A stretch of 64,000 nucleotides of DNA from Paulinella micropora (taxonomy: Eukaryota > Cercozoa > Imbricatea > Euglyphida > Paulinellidae): NCBI GenBank assembly GCA_019918135.1, contig WBZZ01000897.1, positions 610,662 to 674,661 on the forward strand, read 5' to 3'. The notes below the pieces were generated by a model. The model was not told the DNA's origin. It worked only from the letters and a program-made list of their open reading frames with translations, and did no database searches. Position 1 is the stretch's first letter. Each line of letters begins with the position of its first letter. Shown here one piece after another: positions 1 to 10,198 of the stretch. The position numbers and the translations under genes were made by a program.

Positions 1-130
1 ATCTAAACATTGGGCCCCCCGTATATATAGACACGGGGAGCACACGGCAGACCACGGCGGGGGCAGACGATTGAGATAATTAATTAAAATTTTTGAAAAA
101 AATATTTTCCTATATATACACTGACTAACA
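1..130. promoter_or_regulatory. Left flank of element 1 and polymerase promoter region
   Basis: No gene is seen here. The first 60 bases are GC-rich (GGGCCCCCC run, CACGG repeats) and the rest is AT-rich, with a CCTATATATAC box at about 109-119 that resembles the TATA-like boxes before other element 1 genes. The terminal inverted repeat expected at a Polinton end was not found: no reverse complement of this stretch was seen near 19-21 kb. The true end may lie left of the window. Confidence 0.4.
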
Positions 131-186
131 GAAAGATTTAAAAAATCTTTCAGCAAAAGGTTTTGTGAAACTTTTTCAAAAGTTTC
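131..186. repeat. 56-bp inverted repeat, left copy (twin hairpin before polymerase)
   Basis: The sequence is the reverse complement of 18,234-18,289 with one mismatch in 56. It contains two small self-complementary units: an A/T unit around GAAAGATTT and a unit around GTGAAACTTTTTCAAAAG. It abuts the ATG of the polymerase gene. The last 28 bases recur exactly at 5,023-5,050 upstream of the lipase. Position and copy number suggest a regulatory or replication element. Confidence 0.8.
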
Positions 187-3100
187 ATGGAGACACACAC
201 TTACAACGGTATTCAGTATAGGTTGGACAAATTTAGGGAACAAAAAATTAATTATGAAATCAAAAGGGTCAGGGGTCAAGATGTGCTGTATATAATACCG
301 AAGACTAGAAAGTATAAGGTGGATACAACAACGGCCCAAAATTACTTGAACCAAGTAAGAGGTGCTGTTTATTTTGAGGAACGGAAACAAGGTATTCCAG
401 TAGCACCGCCATTACCTCCACAGTTTGAAGCGAAAGTAAGAGAAAGAAAAGAAAGGGTGAAAGACCTAATGCGGTATGCTAACTACGAAATCAAACACGT
501 AGATAGAAAGAAGCACGTGCTGGGTATTAATGAAAGCCAGTATTGGGTTAGGATTAGAGGCAACTTCACTTCTTTCAGTATGAATGATATTCTACAGTTT
601 ATTGAGATAATCCTGAACGACTTTATCAAAAGACAGAAACAGGGAAGTATGGTTAGTGTAAGCATCAAGTTTGTAGATTACTATGGGGCAGTATCTACAA
701 AGTTGAAAAGGATTAACGAGATTTCTGTCAGCGATGTTTTGGAAAGATTGTCAGCATTATTTCAAAGCAACGAAAGCCTTTATACAGACGAAAAGGGAAC
801 CAATATGGATAAGTTTAGGTTTGTTTTGAAATCTGTTGAAATGCCGACGGGCGGAACGAGGCTTCAAATAATTAATAAGTTGGATGTATATAAAAAGAGA
901 GGAGTAATTCAAATTAATAATACAGACAACATATGCTTAGCCAGAGCAATTGTTGTAGTAAAAGCAAAAATTGAAAAACATACAAAATACTCACAGATTA
1001 TGAAAGGCAGAAAGATACAGGAGGAGATGGCTTTGAAACTACACGAAGAAGCAAAAGTAATTCAGGATGTGTGCGGTATTACTGAAATTAATACATTTGC
1101 TATCTACATTAAATACAATCCGGTTATCGTTGAATTCCCTGATAAGATTGTTTATAAGACGGACCTGCTTAATGAAAATGGCGAGCGACTTACTAACCTT
1201 TACATACTTAAGACAGAGAACCACTACGATGCCATAACTAATATGAAGTCTATGGTAAGCAAAGAAAACTTCTGTGAAATATGTCTAAGAGGATTTCAAA
1301 AGCGACACGCCTGCGAAGCTAAATGTAATATCTGCGAAACCAAAGAATGTAAGGGTATTAACGATAGAAGCAATTGGACTGATTGCTATTCGTGTAATAG
1401 AAAGTTTCCAAATACGGTCTGTTTTAATAATCACAAGAGGACGAATTGCGATATCAAAGCGAAATGTCTTTCGTGCGGACTTAATTACAGAAGAAGGTCG
1501 CGAAGCGACCGTTCGCCCTACGGGCTGAACAAGAACGAACACAAATGCGGTTATGCTAAATGCCGTAATTGTAAGGAACTGAAACCACTTGAACACCAAT
1601 GTGAAATCGTGAAGAAAGACATTCTACCTTTTTCAGAGAAATACATATTCTTTGACTTTGAAGCGACACAGGACACAGGCGAGCACATAGTCAATCATGC
1701 GGAAAGCCAGTATTACGATGCTAAGGAACCACCTGTCATTCATAAGAACATTGATGATTTCTGTAAGTGGGCTTTTGAATCTAAGCACAACGGCTTTACA
1801 TTTATTGCTCATAACAGTCGCGGTTATGATTGTCAGTTTATTCTTAAATGGTTAGTGGATAACGGACAGGCACCATTCGTCATTTATCAAGGCGGTAAGA
1901 TAATGATGGATGACTTTGAAGAAATACCGTTTCATTGATAGTCTCAGTTTCCTGACTATGCCTCTGGCTGATTTTCCTAAGACATTCGGATTGAACGAAC
2001 TTAAAAAGGGCTTCTTTCCTCACTTCTTTAATACTGACAAGAACAAAAATTATGTTGGGGTTATGCCTCATAAAAAACACTATGGCTACGACACGATGAA
2101 AGATAAGAAAAGGGCGGAATTCTTAGAATGGTATGAAAGCCAGAAAAACAACACATTTGATATGCGGAAGGAAATCGCGGAATACTGTCATAGCGATGTT
2201 GACATTCTGAGAAGGGGATGTATGGATTTTAGAAAGCAGTTTTTAGAATTCGGTATTGACCCGTTTCAATATACAACTATTGCGAGTTGTGTTATGGCTT
2301 TGTATCGTGCTAAGTTTATGCCAGAGAATTCAATTGCTGTGTTGAAGGCGGAAAAGCAAAACAGGATTACCTCTCGGGCCTGTGTTGAATGGATTGCTTA
2401 CAGAAGCAGGTTAGACCAAACGGATATCAAACACGCATTCAATGGTGGTGAGAAAATGTTTAACTTAGGGCAGTCAAATGTGTATGTAGACGGCTGGGAT
2501 GAGAAGAACAAAACCGCTTACGAATTTCACGGATGTTTCTGGCACGGATGTCCAAAGTGCTTTAATAGAAATACAATCAACACTAAGAAGAATGAAACGA
2601 TGGGTGAACTATACAAGGCAACAATGAGACGAGAAAAAGACCTAAGCAAACAAGTAAGCAAAATAATAAGTATATGGGAATGTGAATGGAGATTAATGAA
2701 AACAAGTGAAACCCTAGCGGAAGATACTAATGAACGAATTACAGAACAAGAAGGGCTGAACCCGCGAGAAGCAATGTTTGGAGGTAGAACGGATGCTCTA
2801 ACATTGTATTGGAAATCACGGCACGACAACGAATACGCAAAATACATTGACATATGTTCTCTGTATCCTACTGTTATGTTTTACGACCTTTACCCTAGCG
2901 GGCACCACGAAATTATTAGGCCCTGTAATGACGACGAACGACTGTCTATGAAAAACAAAATCATAAACAGAGAATATTTCGGAGTGTCTAAGGTTAAGAT
3001 GCTACCGCCTAGAAAATTACTTCACCCCGTTTTACCTAAGGCGGATAGAGGAAAACTAATGTATTACCTGTGCGACAAGTGCGGAATGACTGAACAGAAA

Positions 3101-4231
3101 ACCGAATGTAAGCACACCGATAACGAGCGAGCAATAACAGGCACTTGGGCAACACCCGAAATCTACAAGGCCTTAGACAAAGGCTATAAGTTGATTAAGG
3201 TATATGAAGTATGGCACTGGAAGGAGCAGAGCAGTAGCCTGTTCAAAGATTACATAAAAACTTTCTTAAAGGTTAAACAAGAGTCAAGCGGATATCCTGA
3301 TGGCTGTATTACACAGGAACAAAAAAGAAACTACATTGACAGTATGGAAATCAAGATGGGAATTAAGATGGACGAAAATAAGATAGAAGAAAACCCTGGA
3401 AGACGAGCGGTTGCTAAGTTGTGCTTGAATAGCCTGTGGGGCAAGTTTGGTGAAAAGCAAAACAAAACTCAAAACAAAATGATTAAAGATAAAGATACCT
3501 TATACAAGTTAATGAACGATAAGTCAGTTGATAACATAAACATAAGCATTATTAACGACAAGATAATAGAAGCGAGTTATGACCTTAAACAGGATGCGGT
3601 AAGCGACCCAGTAAAAACAAATATTGTAGTTGCTTTATTTACGACTTGCCACGCGAGGATTAGACTATATGAGATGATGGACAAACTAGACAACAGAGTT
3701 CTATACCACGATACCGACAGTGTCATATACACGACAGACTTAACGAAAGGCGAAACAGATGTGAAAACTGGTAAGCTGTTAGGCGAATGGACGGACGAAC
3801 TACACGGAGCAAAGATTATGACCTTTATCGGAGGCGAGCCAAAGTGTTATGGATATGTATTGGATAACGGCAAAGCAAGTATGAAAGTAAAAGGCTTTAG
3901 TATGAATTATGAAAACAATAAATCATTAAATTTACCAAATATGTTAAGTGTCATTAGTTGCGGACTTGGAATTAAAAACAACGACTTTATTGAGAACGGC
4001 AAGAATGAATTGTTAGAGTTGCTTAAAACTCAGGAAGAAAAATTGATTGCTAAACGAATTGAAAAATCAGGTAAAGTTGTTATAGTAGAGAACAGCAAGA
4101 TAACAAGAGATAAACAACAGAAAAAAATAACGAGTGAATACTTAGAAAAAATATTCAGCTTTACTTACACCAAAAGAAATATTATAGGTATTGTAGACAA
4201 TGCGATTGAAACTAGACCATTCGGTTACTAA
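187..4231 (+). CDS. polB: Protein-primed family B DNA polymerase (frameshifted)
   Basis: Replicative DNA polymerase of the element, of the protein-primed B family used by Polintons and mavirus-like virophages. Reading frame 187-1938 holds an N-terminal region, a cluster of Cys/His pairs (about nt 1270-1610, probably zinc-binding), and exonuclease motifs FFDFEAT (about nt 1650) and FIAHNSRGYD (about nt 1800). Frame 1910-4231 continues with YCHSDVD (Exo III), the GCFWHGCPKC motif often seen in Polinton polymerases, motif A (DICSLYPTV, about 2850), motif B (LNSLWGKFGE, about 3430), motif C (YHDTDSVIY, about 3700) and the KVKGFS thumb motif. The frames overlap at about 1,908, where one extra G after GATAATGAT breaks the gene. 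I saw no clear slippery heptamer, so mutation or an assembly error is likelier than programmed shifting. Element 2 lacks this position and cannot settle it. Confidence 0.93.
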
Positions 4232-4992
4232 ATGAAAAAGCTATAAAACATTTGATAATTATTTTTTTTTGCCTTTTTACCTTTACCTTTACCCTTAAAG
4301 CTCCTAATGGTATGAATTCCTTTTTTTGGTTTGACTAACTTAGTATTTACGGCCGTAGCACCCATTAACGATACGGGGTCAAATGCGGTTCGGTAGTTAG
4401 TGGTCAGCTTCGCGGTCTTCGCCCTCTTCCCTTTTGGATTTACCTTAACTGCTACTCGGTCAATCACTCCTTCAATGAGGTCTCTTGTGCTACTGCCTTT
4501 GTTGTATGTGGTAGCCTTTACACCAGTCTGTCTGCTTAAATCTTTCGCTATCGTTCCTCCAAGGCTATGACCCGTTAGCTCTACATTATCCTTACCATAT
4601 TTCTTTATAACCTCATCAACCAGCTTCTGCACTTCTTTATATCTCGGTGTTCTTTTTAATACTCCCTTTACCAATGCGACATCTGTGAGTAAGTCCCGCT
4701 TATCTGCCGAGCCTCTAAATGCTACAATAGCTTTGCCATCTTTTTCATACACTGTTGATTTTTCTTTGCTGGCGACTGGTTTCCATCCGTCCGCACCTTT
4801 TCTATCTGACGAAGACAAATAGACATCCTCAGACAACTCAGCACTACCACCTTTTAGTCGCACACGTGCGACGGCTCCGCCTTTGGCTGAGCTCTGCCGT
4901 TTGTATTCTTTGCTCGCCTTTTTCAGGGCTTCACCATAGCTTATGTTATGCTTAGCAGAGTAAGCCTTAACGAACTTTATCCATTCTGACAT
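4228..4992 (-). CDS. Class 3 (alpha/beta hydrolase) lipase
   Basis: Predicted lipase of 254 aa. The nucleophile elbow GHSLGG puts the catalytic Ser near residue 143. An Asp in AFDPVS and a His in GIHTIRSF probably complete the triad. The N-terminus (SEWIKFVKAYSAKHNISYGEA) resembles the HMG-like segment found in proteins of some large DNA viruses. The open frame reaches 5,043, but that start is a TTG inside the repeated hairpin, so the ATG at 4,992 is chosen. Such a lipase could attack host membranes during entry or exit (inference). It converges with the polymerase, overlapping its end by 4 nt, and is absent from the matching place in element 2. Confidence 0.85.
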   Translation of the reverse strand: MSEWIKFVKAYSAKHNISYGEALKKASKEYKRQSSAKGGAVARVRLKGGSAELSEDVYLSSSDRKGADGWKPVASKEKSTVYEKDGKAIVAFRGSADKRDLLTDVALVKGVLKRTPRYKEVQKLVDEVIKKYGKDNVELTGHSLGGTIAKDLSRQTGVKATTYNKGSSTRDLIEGVIDRVAVKVNPKGKRAKTAKLTTNYRTAFDPVSLMGATAVNTKLVKPKKGIHTIRSFKGKGKGKKAKKNNYQMFYSFFI

Positions 4993-5022
4993 TCGCGGAG
5001 ACTTCGCCTCCGCACCTCCACG

Positions 5023-5050
5023 GGTTTTGTGAAACTTTTTCAAAAGTTTC
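5023..5050. repeat. 28-bp partial copy of the twin-hairpin repeat
   Basis: Identical to 159-186. It lies just upstream of the lipase ATG on the minus strand and is followed by TATATAATTA, in the short divergent gap between the lipase and the ExoX-C-like gene. Placement at a gene start supports a promoter or operator role. Confidence 0.75.
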
Positions 5051-5105
5051 TATATAATTAATTATTTTTTATTTTTTTATATTACCCTACTATATACACC
5101 CTACT

Positions 5106-5381
5106 ATGACCACCCTTACGAGACTGTGCGAGAAGTTCCAAAAACTTTCTATTGAAGGCGAAAAAAAATCCTTCTCGTTGGAAGATGTTCAAAAGGTAAT
5201 CCACGACGAAATCAAAGCAATTGAAGAAAAGAGAAATTCACAACCAAAAGACACATTCCATTTCGGGAAATATAAGGGCAAAAAAATAGAAGACATCGCG
5301 AAGATTGATAAGCCATACATTGAATGGTTAGTTCGTCAGCCGTGATGTCGTAATAAAGATGAATTGAAAAAGTATTTGTAA
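5106..5381 (+). pseudogene. Small ExoX-C-like (FGKYKGK motif) protein with in-frame TGA
   Basis: The motif FGKYKGKKIEDIAKIDKPYIEWL fits the small domain found at the C-terminus of exodeoxyribonuclease X-like proteins and in many phage and viral proteins. The N-terminal half is predicted helical. The frame meets TGA at 5,343-5,345, but the same frame continues to a TAA at 5,379-5,381. The element 2 homologue (36,159-36,446) has Trp at that place and a matching tail (KKYL). So a Trp codon probably mutated to TGA and removed about 11 residues. The truncated 79-aa product may still work. It is transcribed away from the lipase from a CTATATAC box. Confidence 0.75.
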
Positions 5382-5425
5382 AGCATTTGTATTTTTTTTG
5401 GCTTCCGCGAAGTGGGTGAAGACCC

Positions 5426-6679
5426 CTACTGATCTTCTAAGAAATTAACGATAACACTCACATTTCCTCCATTATTAGCAGTCGCGACAGACTTTTGTAA
5501 AAATGTTAGATTTTCACCAGGAGAAAGTTGAATGTCGTAAGTTCGCAAGTCAATAAGCTGGCTAGAAGTAGCATTAACAAAAAGTTTAAGTATGACATCC
5601 GTTATAGTGGCACCACCAAGAGCAGTCGCGGCGGTATCCTTTGACACGATTGAAGTTGTAGCATCAATATCAGCAAAGTTCTCCGCCGTAAGTGTTCCAG
5701 TTGTTTTCACAATCCTCACTATATTAACTTTGGTATCTTCGTTTGAAATGCTCACAAGAGATGGATAAACAATTGAATAATTTGTAGCACCGCCATTAAA
5801 AAGCGATTTATTTTTTATGCTAAGAATTGGGCTTTCAGTAGTGCTCGCTGGCTCACTTCCTTCCGCTTCGTTAGATATGCTTGAATTAACGGTGTTAGCG
5901 CCCTCAATAAACATACTACAACTTGCTGTTTTCAATATTTGTATTCCTGTATCGGCATCATTTCTCATTCTAGCAACAAATGGAAGAGTTGTATTCCGCA
6001 GACTGACACCCGTGTTGGCATTCGCATACTTAATCATATGGACTTGCTGGAATTCGCCTGTGTTGGGGTTCTCAATTGAAAACTTAATAGCACCAAAGCC
6101 CAAATATTGAAATTGAATTTGAAAGACGTTTCCCTTCGTCAAATCCAAGAGCGGCATATCGCCTGTTCCATCACATGGGTCATCCCAGTTCGCTTGTTGA
6201 ATATAGGAAACAACACCTCCTTTCGCGTGTGCTATACAGAAACCGGCGATACCATCCTTATAAAAGTAGAAACCATTTTGTAGTGCGGTATCGCCTATAC
6301 CGATAAATAATACATATTCCTTAGCTTCATCAGTAGTCCATAAGGCAGTGAAGCGTGCTAAAACACCCATACCCGTTCTGTATTTTATTTTTCTTTTGCT
6401 TTCCATAACGGCATTAGAAGTAATATCTGCGGTTGTTTTTAATTCCGCCATATTGTTTAAAAATGACACACTTGATTTTGTTTCTGTTTTTGTCCATACC
6501 CTTGTATTGATAGTATATGGAAAGATTTCCTGTAATACTGGTGTTAATGAACTGGTTAATGCTTCACCAAAGGCAGTTTTCATATTTTGACCCCCTACAT
6601 ATCCATCATACCCGACTTTGACATTTACGAAGTCGCCGCCTGGATTTTGGGCGACTAAATTTCGTTGGTGGGATGTCAT
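5426..6679 (-). CDS. Conserved structural-type protein (417 aa), function unknown
   Basis: I do not recognise a named family with certainty. The protein is rich in beta-type sequence, has no membrane segment, and sits next to the capsid genes on the same strand in both elements, so a virion protein is likely (possibly vertex or receptor-binding; inference). Conserved blocks shared with element 2 (34,372-35,612) include VLQEIFPYTINTR, TKTETKS, SFLNNMAEL, DDPCDGT and NTGVSLRNTTLPF. The open frame reaches 6,718 through a TTG; the first ATG, giving MTSHQRN, is at 6,679 and the element 2 copy starts at the same place (MSHQRN), which decides the start. Confidence 0.8.
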   Translation of the reverse strand: MTSHQRNLVAQNPGGDFVNVKVGYDGYVGGQNMKTAFGEALTSSLTPVLQEIFPYTINTRVWTKTETKSSVSFLNNMAELKTTADITSNAVMESKRKIKYRTGMGVLARFTALWTTDEAKEYVLFIGIGDTALQNGFYFYKDGIAGFCIAHAKGGVVSYIQQANWDDPCDGTGDMPLLDLTKGNVFQIQFQYLGFGAIKFSIENPNTGEFQQVHMIKYANANTGVSLRNTTLPFVARMRNDADTGIQILKTASCSMFIEGANTVNSSISNEAEGSEPASTTESPILSIKNKSLFNGGATNYSIVYPSLVSISNEDTKVNIVRIVKTTGTLTAENFADIDATTSIVSKDTAATALGGATITDVILKLFVNATSSQLIDLRTYDIQLSPGENLTFLQKSVATANNGGNVSVIVNFLEDQ

Positions 6680-6742
6680 AGTTTCTGTATTATCAAAAAA
6701 AAAATAATAATCTATCAAAATTAATTACCTGCTTGCCCCTGC

Positions 6743-8308
6743 TTAGGTCCTAGTAATGGTGCCATTCTTAACATTTACTTCTTGCTGAGTTACGACAAAT
6801 GTGTAATGATTGGCAGCAATATTCGCAGTGGTAGCAATAAACTCCCATCGTCGCTCGGTGTCTAGGGATAGTCCGCTGATTTCATTTTGGTCCTTGCTCC
6901 ACAGCGGACGGGTATTGTCAAAGCTATCGCACCAAACCCAGTTGTATTGATAAACATTGCTATTCATCAAAGAAGAGCCTTCCAACTTCGGTTTAAGATA
7001 CATATAGTCTTCTAGTTTTCCAGTTTGACAATCAACATTGAATTCTTGAAGTCGTGCTCCGTCTAGTGTGGTATAAAAAGTTTGGACCTTAGAACCGAGC
7101 AGGTTGCTATTGTCATAAGCGGTGTTCTTATTTTCAGTCGTATTGAAAACAGAGTGATAAATTTTCTTAATTCGTCGTCCGTGGCCTCTGTCAAATCTAA
7201 GGATAACATTTTGAGAAGTTGAAGCCACTCCGACGGTATTTTTATACAAATAAGAATAATCAATGTTGAAGCTCATACCTTCGGGGCTCATAATCTTCTG
7301 TTGAATTGATTGAATTACATCAGGATTGGTTTCAACAGCTAAGAACAGGCTTAGATTAGTAATACTAACATTTAAATCAGCTGCCGCGACCGTGCCTCCA
7401 CCAGTAGAAAGAGGGTCATCGTTGTAATAAAAGATTTTGGGTGTCTGTTGCCAAACAATCCGCATAGTCAAAATTTCTGGAAACATAATAGTTTTATCCA
7501 GAGCAAAAATAGTATTGTAAAGCATTCCAAGATTAATCTTAACATTAACACTCGGTTCGGCAGTATTAATAGCTCCTCCTGAGAAATACTTAGCCTCGCT
7601 ATGTGCTACATTAACAACACTAAGAGTGCCAGTTGCTGCTGCGATTAAAGTATCATCGTGTCTGCGAGCATTTGTTGCTGGTTGAGTTAAGTAAGCCCGC
7701 ATCTTAGTTTGATATGAAGTCATAACTTCGGTAATACGAGTAGTAATCGCCGCCGAAACATCACCACCATTCGTAGCACCAACAGCGGTCAAAGCCGTTC
7801 CGTCTGCTTTTAGAGCGATAGCATCAAGCAAGCTAACTTTTCTTTCAGTTGCAGCGGTATTACTAAAACTCGCCCCGTTTGTTGTATTGTTCTTTTGAAG
7901 CATACAACCAGCACCAGATTTGTTGTCGTGGTTTTCCAAAGCTAGTAAATCATCAATGGAGGTTTCGGGTTTCCAAATCATCTTAGTGATATTTCCGACT
8001 TCGTTAATGTCGCAAAGATAAACACCACCTCTCGTAATCAATTGTATCTGCCTAATCGGGGCTAGGCAGTCCATAAAGCATTTATTGTAGTTCGCCGCCT
8101 TCGCATCTGGGGCATAATTAAAACTCAAAACAGAGCGAGCCAAGTTAAACGGGCGACTGATAAGGTCAAAGTTGCTTTCCTGTCCTCCCGCGGTAGAAAC
8201 AGTGATATTAATAGAACCCTCACGAGGGGTAAGCTTATTCAAGCGATAAGAAGCACTGATGTAGTCAGTCCTGCTAAAATCTAGTTCGCCTCCGTGTTGT
8301 GTGGGCAT
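6743..8308 (-). CDS. mcp: Major capsid protein (double jelly-roll)
   Basis: Predicted major capsid protein of 521 aa, the hexon-forming subunit of the icosahedral shell. Identification rests on length, gene order (next to penton, protease and ATPase, as in Polintons and virophages) and typical sequence such as RPFNLARSVLSF and MDCLAPIRQIQL near the N-terminus and a conserved C-terminal block SGLSLDTERRWEF. It begins MPTQHGGEL at an ATG. The gene is intact. The element 2 homologue (32,705-34,189) is only about half identical by eye, far less than the neighbouring genes. Confidence 0.85.
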   Translation of the reverse strand: MPTQHGGELDFSRTDYISASYRLNKLTPREGSINITVSTAGGQESNFDLISRPFNLARSVLSFNYAPDAKAANYNKCFMDCLAPIRQIQLITRGGVYLCDINEVGNITKMIWKPETSIDDLLALENHDNKSGAGCMLQKNNTTNGASFSNTAATERKVSLLDAIALKADGTALTAVGATNGGDVSAAITTRITEVMTSYQTKMRAYLTQPATNARRHDDTLIAAATGTLSVVNVAHSEAKYFSGGAINTAEPSVNVKINLGMLYNTIFALDKTIMFPEILTMRIVWQQTPKIFYYNDDPLSTGGGTVAAADLNVSITNLSLFLAVETNPDVIQSIQQKIMSPEGMSFNIDYSYLYKNTVGVASTSQNVILRFDRGHGRRIKKIYHSVFNTTENKNTAYDNSNLLGSKVQTFYTTLDGARLQEFNVDCQTGKLEDYMYLKPKLEGSSLMNSNVYQYNWVWCDSFDNTRPLWSKDQNEISGLSLDTERRWEFIATTANIAANHYTFVVTQQEVNVKNGTITRT

Positions 8309-8416
8309 TTTTGTAAGTGCTTTTTTCCAAAAACCACTTACGAACTCAAAAACGATTTGTAAAAGGTTCCTATATTAATCCCCCAAAAAAATAAATAATT
8401 CTAAAATTAAAATTAA
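8309..8416. promoter_or_regulatory. Capsid-gene leader and upstream region
   Basis: Intergenic stretch between penton and capsid genes. On the minus strand it is T-rich, then reads ATTAATATAGGAACC, then a leader ending GCACTTACAAAA before the ATG. The leader resembles those of the ATPase (GCTCTTACA) and penton (GTCCCTACA) genes, suggesting a shared late-promoter design. Confidence 0.4.
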
Positions 8417-9229
8417 TTATCTAGATTTTAACAAATTAAAGAACGATGTAAATAGACTAAAATAATTCGTCTCACGGTAAATCAACAATGTCATTACAAT
8501 GCCGAGGCCGTTGAGATTAACTGGTTGGTCGTTTTCGTCAGTCAAGTAAAACCGATACAAATTGCTTGAACTAGTTGATAGTCGTTTGCCGTATTCACTG
8601 CCAGAGCCGTCGTAGATAACAGAGCCGAACGGGATTTCATTTGCTGTGTATATTTCCTGTAATACGTGATTATCGCCTTCCCCAACGAGGTCTGATTGAA
8701 GATACAAAGTTTTTTCACCAGTCAAGATTATGACATTCGGCGACCTAATAGTATTATTAGCAAAGAAATATGTTGAGTCGCGGTCAAAACCCATTACTTC
8801 GTGAATGCGAGTTTCGCCGTCAAATATAAACCGCGGTTGGATGCCTCCATTGTTAGCTACGGTAAATAATAGCTTGCCGTCTTCTGGGTCGGTGTTTGTG
8901 TTGTTGCTTGTTATTGTATATGTGTAGTCATTGGGGCTATCTGCGGTTAGCACCTCGGCTAGCTTATTTTTTAAGTTATTCATTGTGTAGTTTCCTTCGG
9001 GTATCGTAATTAGCGCCTCAAATCCGTCTTCACTAAGTGTAAAAGTATTGTATGGCGAAGAAACAGAATAATACGACTTCGGCACATAGATATGAAGAAT
9101 TTTACAGTGTGTCGGGTTGTCTAGCGATTTCATATCAATAGAGTGTGTGAAATCACTATCCGTGCCGTTTATCCTATTTTTGCTATTGACATAGTAAATG
9201 TTAGAGCTCCTGCCTCCCCTATATTCCAT
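8417..9229 (-). CDS. Penton (minor capsid) protein
   Basis: Predicted penton base of 270 aa. The N-terminal motif YYVNSKNRINGTDSDFT, the central IILTGEKTLYLQSDL and the C-terminal GIVMTLLIYRE match the pattern I know from Polinton/virophage penton (single jelly-roll minor capsid) proteins. Order penton-capsid on one strand is typical. Element 2 carries a close homologue (31,525-32,321), about 85% identical by eye in the N-terminal 80 residues but frameshifted. The start is a clear ATG. Confidence 0.82.
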   Translation of the reverse strand: MEYRGGRSSNIYYVNSKNRINGTDSDFTHSIDMKSLDNPTHCKILHIYVPKSYYSVSSPYNTFTLSEDGFEALITIPEGNYTMNNLKNKLAEVLTADSPNDYTYTITSNNTNTDPEDGKLLFTVANNGGIQPRFIFDGETRIHEVMGFDRDSTYFFANNTIRSPNVIILTGEKTLYLQSDLVGEGDNHVLQEIYTANEIPFGSVIYDGSGSEYGKRLSTSSSNLYRFYLTDENDQPVNLNGLGIVMTLLIYRETNYFSLFTSFFNLLKSR

Positions 9230-9283
9230 TGTAGGGACACCCTACGACCCGACCTTTTGGTGAAGCTTTTTTTCAAAAGGTTA

Positions 9284-9310
9284 GTATATATAGAAAAATA
9301 TATTTTTTGT
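9284..9310 (-). promoter_or_regulatory. TCTATATATA promoter-like box upstream of penton
   Basis: On the minus strand an A/T tract (AAAAAATATATTTT) is followed by TCTATATATAC, 55-80 bp before the penton ATG. The same block, nearly letter for letter, lies 45-70 bp before the ATPase ATG. The TCTA core flanked by A/T resembles the late promoter motif described for mavirus and its giant-virus host. Confidence 0.6.
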
Positions 9311-9317
9311 TTTAATC

Positions 9318-9355
9318 GCTTACCACAACGGAGGGGGTGCTGGGGCTTGCCCCTG
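9318..9355. terminator. GC-rich hairpin at the 3' end of the protease gene
   Basis: A short G/C-rich inverted repeat (GCTGGGGC-TTG-CCCCTGC) in otherwise AT-rich DNA, directly after the protease stop on the minus strand. Similar GC hairpins occur near the 3' ends of other element 1 genes (about 12,663-12,692). A termination or processing role is inferred. Confidence 0.4.
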
Positions 9356-10198
9356 CTAAATGAAAGTATCAAAGCCATAGCCGTTCTGGGTTTTCAACTC
9401 ATCCGCTTCTTTTTCTTTTAAGTCCGTCCAACCGCTGGCAAATTTAAAGCGGTTCCCTTTCGCTCGTTCAAGTAAAAACCTAATACTATGCCACCCGCAG
9501 GTATCTGTTGTATCACTTTGGTTTTTGACTTGATTAACCTTCATAAGCAGGTATGTGTTCGGCTTGCTCTTTTCAATAAGCTGTTTCATTTGGTGAAGAA
9601 ATAGCTCAGTCGGCTTATATAGTGCGAGAGGGTCGTAGATTTCAATAGTGTCATCTTTAATGGTATCAATCCAAACAGCAATCCAATGTGAGCCTGGTTG
9701 GCTAGACTTATCCAAGTTCATTATAAAGCCATACTTCTGTCTTTTTTCTGGTTTAAGTTTGTTTATTTCATCGCTCGCTACTGTTCCCAAATACCATTCG
9801 TGCTTTTTCATAATGTTGTCTATTTCGTCCGACATTAATCCTCGGTAGGGGCCTCCTCCCACGATTTCGGGTGTTGTGTCGGCGGTGATTTCGGGTATTG
9901 TGTCGGGCGGGGGTTCGGTGTTGGTTTCAGGTATGGTGTCGGGTGATGTGTCGGCGATGGTTTCTGGTGTTGGCTGTGGAATTTCAGTTGGTTGAATACC
10001 GAGAGTATTTGAAACTTGATTTTTAATGTTTGGGTCGCTTCTCATTTCAGTTACTAAGCTACTTACATAATCCTTCTTCTTCATTTTTTTCCTGTATTTA
10101 CCCTTCTTCAAATATTTCTTAATTTTTGCTATCGTTAAAAGTTTGTGGATTAATTCCTCAATCGTTCTTGGTCCAGCACCAGCTTGGTTTATTCCCAA
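9356..10198 (-). CDS. pro: Adenain-like maturation cysteine protease
   Basis: Predicted capsid-maturation protease of the adenovirus/Ulp1 cysteine peptidase clan. Visible are GSHWIAVWID (His, residue 171 of the open frame), YDPLALY (Asp 189), NQVK (Gln 223, oxyanion hole) and DTCGWHS (Cys 234). A Pro/Thr-rich spacer (residues 68-112) precedes the catalytic domain. The frame opens with TTG at 10,198, overlapping the end of the upstream gene by 10 nt; the first ATG is at 10,084 (MKKKDYV). The 38 residues before that ATG look protein-like (Lys-rich), so a non-AUG start or fusion is possible. The element 2 homologue starts at an ATG closer to the catalytic domain. Confidence 0.87.
   Translation of the reverse strand: MGINQAGAGPRTIEELIHKLLTIAKIKKYLKKGKYRKKMKKKDYVSSLVTEMRSDPNIKNQVSNTLGIQPTEIPQPTPETIADTSPDTIPETNTEPPPDTIPEITADTTPEIVGGGPYRGLMSDEIDNIMKKHEWYLGTVASDEINKLKPEKRQKYGFIMNLDKSSQPGSHWIAVWIDTIKDDTIEIYDPLALYKPTELFLHQMKQLIEKSKPNTYLLMKVNQVKNQSDTTDTCGWHSIRFLLERAKGNRFKFASGWTDLKEKEADELKTQNGYGFDTFI

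Noticed and set aside
1900-1940. Programmed ribosomal frameshift in the polymerase
   Set aside because: No convincing slippery heptamer, and family polymerases are normally one frame. An insertion is simpler.
5343-5345. Reassignment of TGA to Trp in the element
   Set aside because: Other genes use Trp TGG normally, and the kinesin gene ends in TGA. A single mutation explains the case better.
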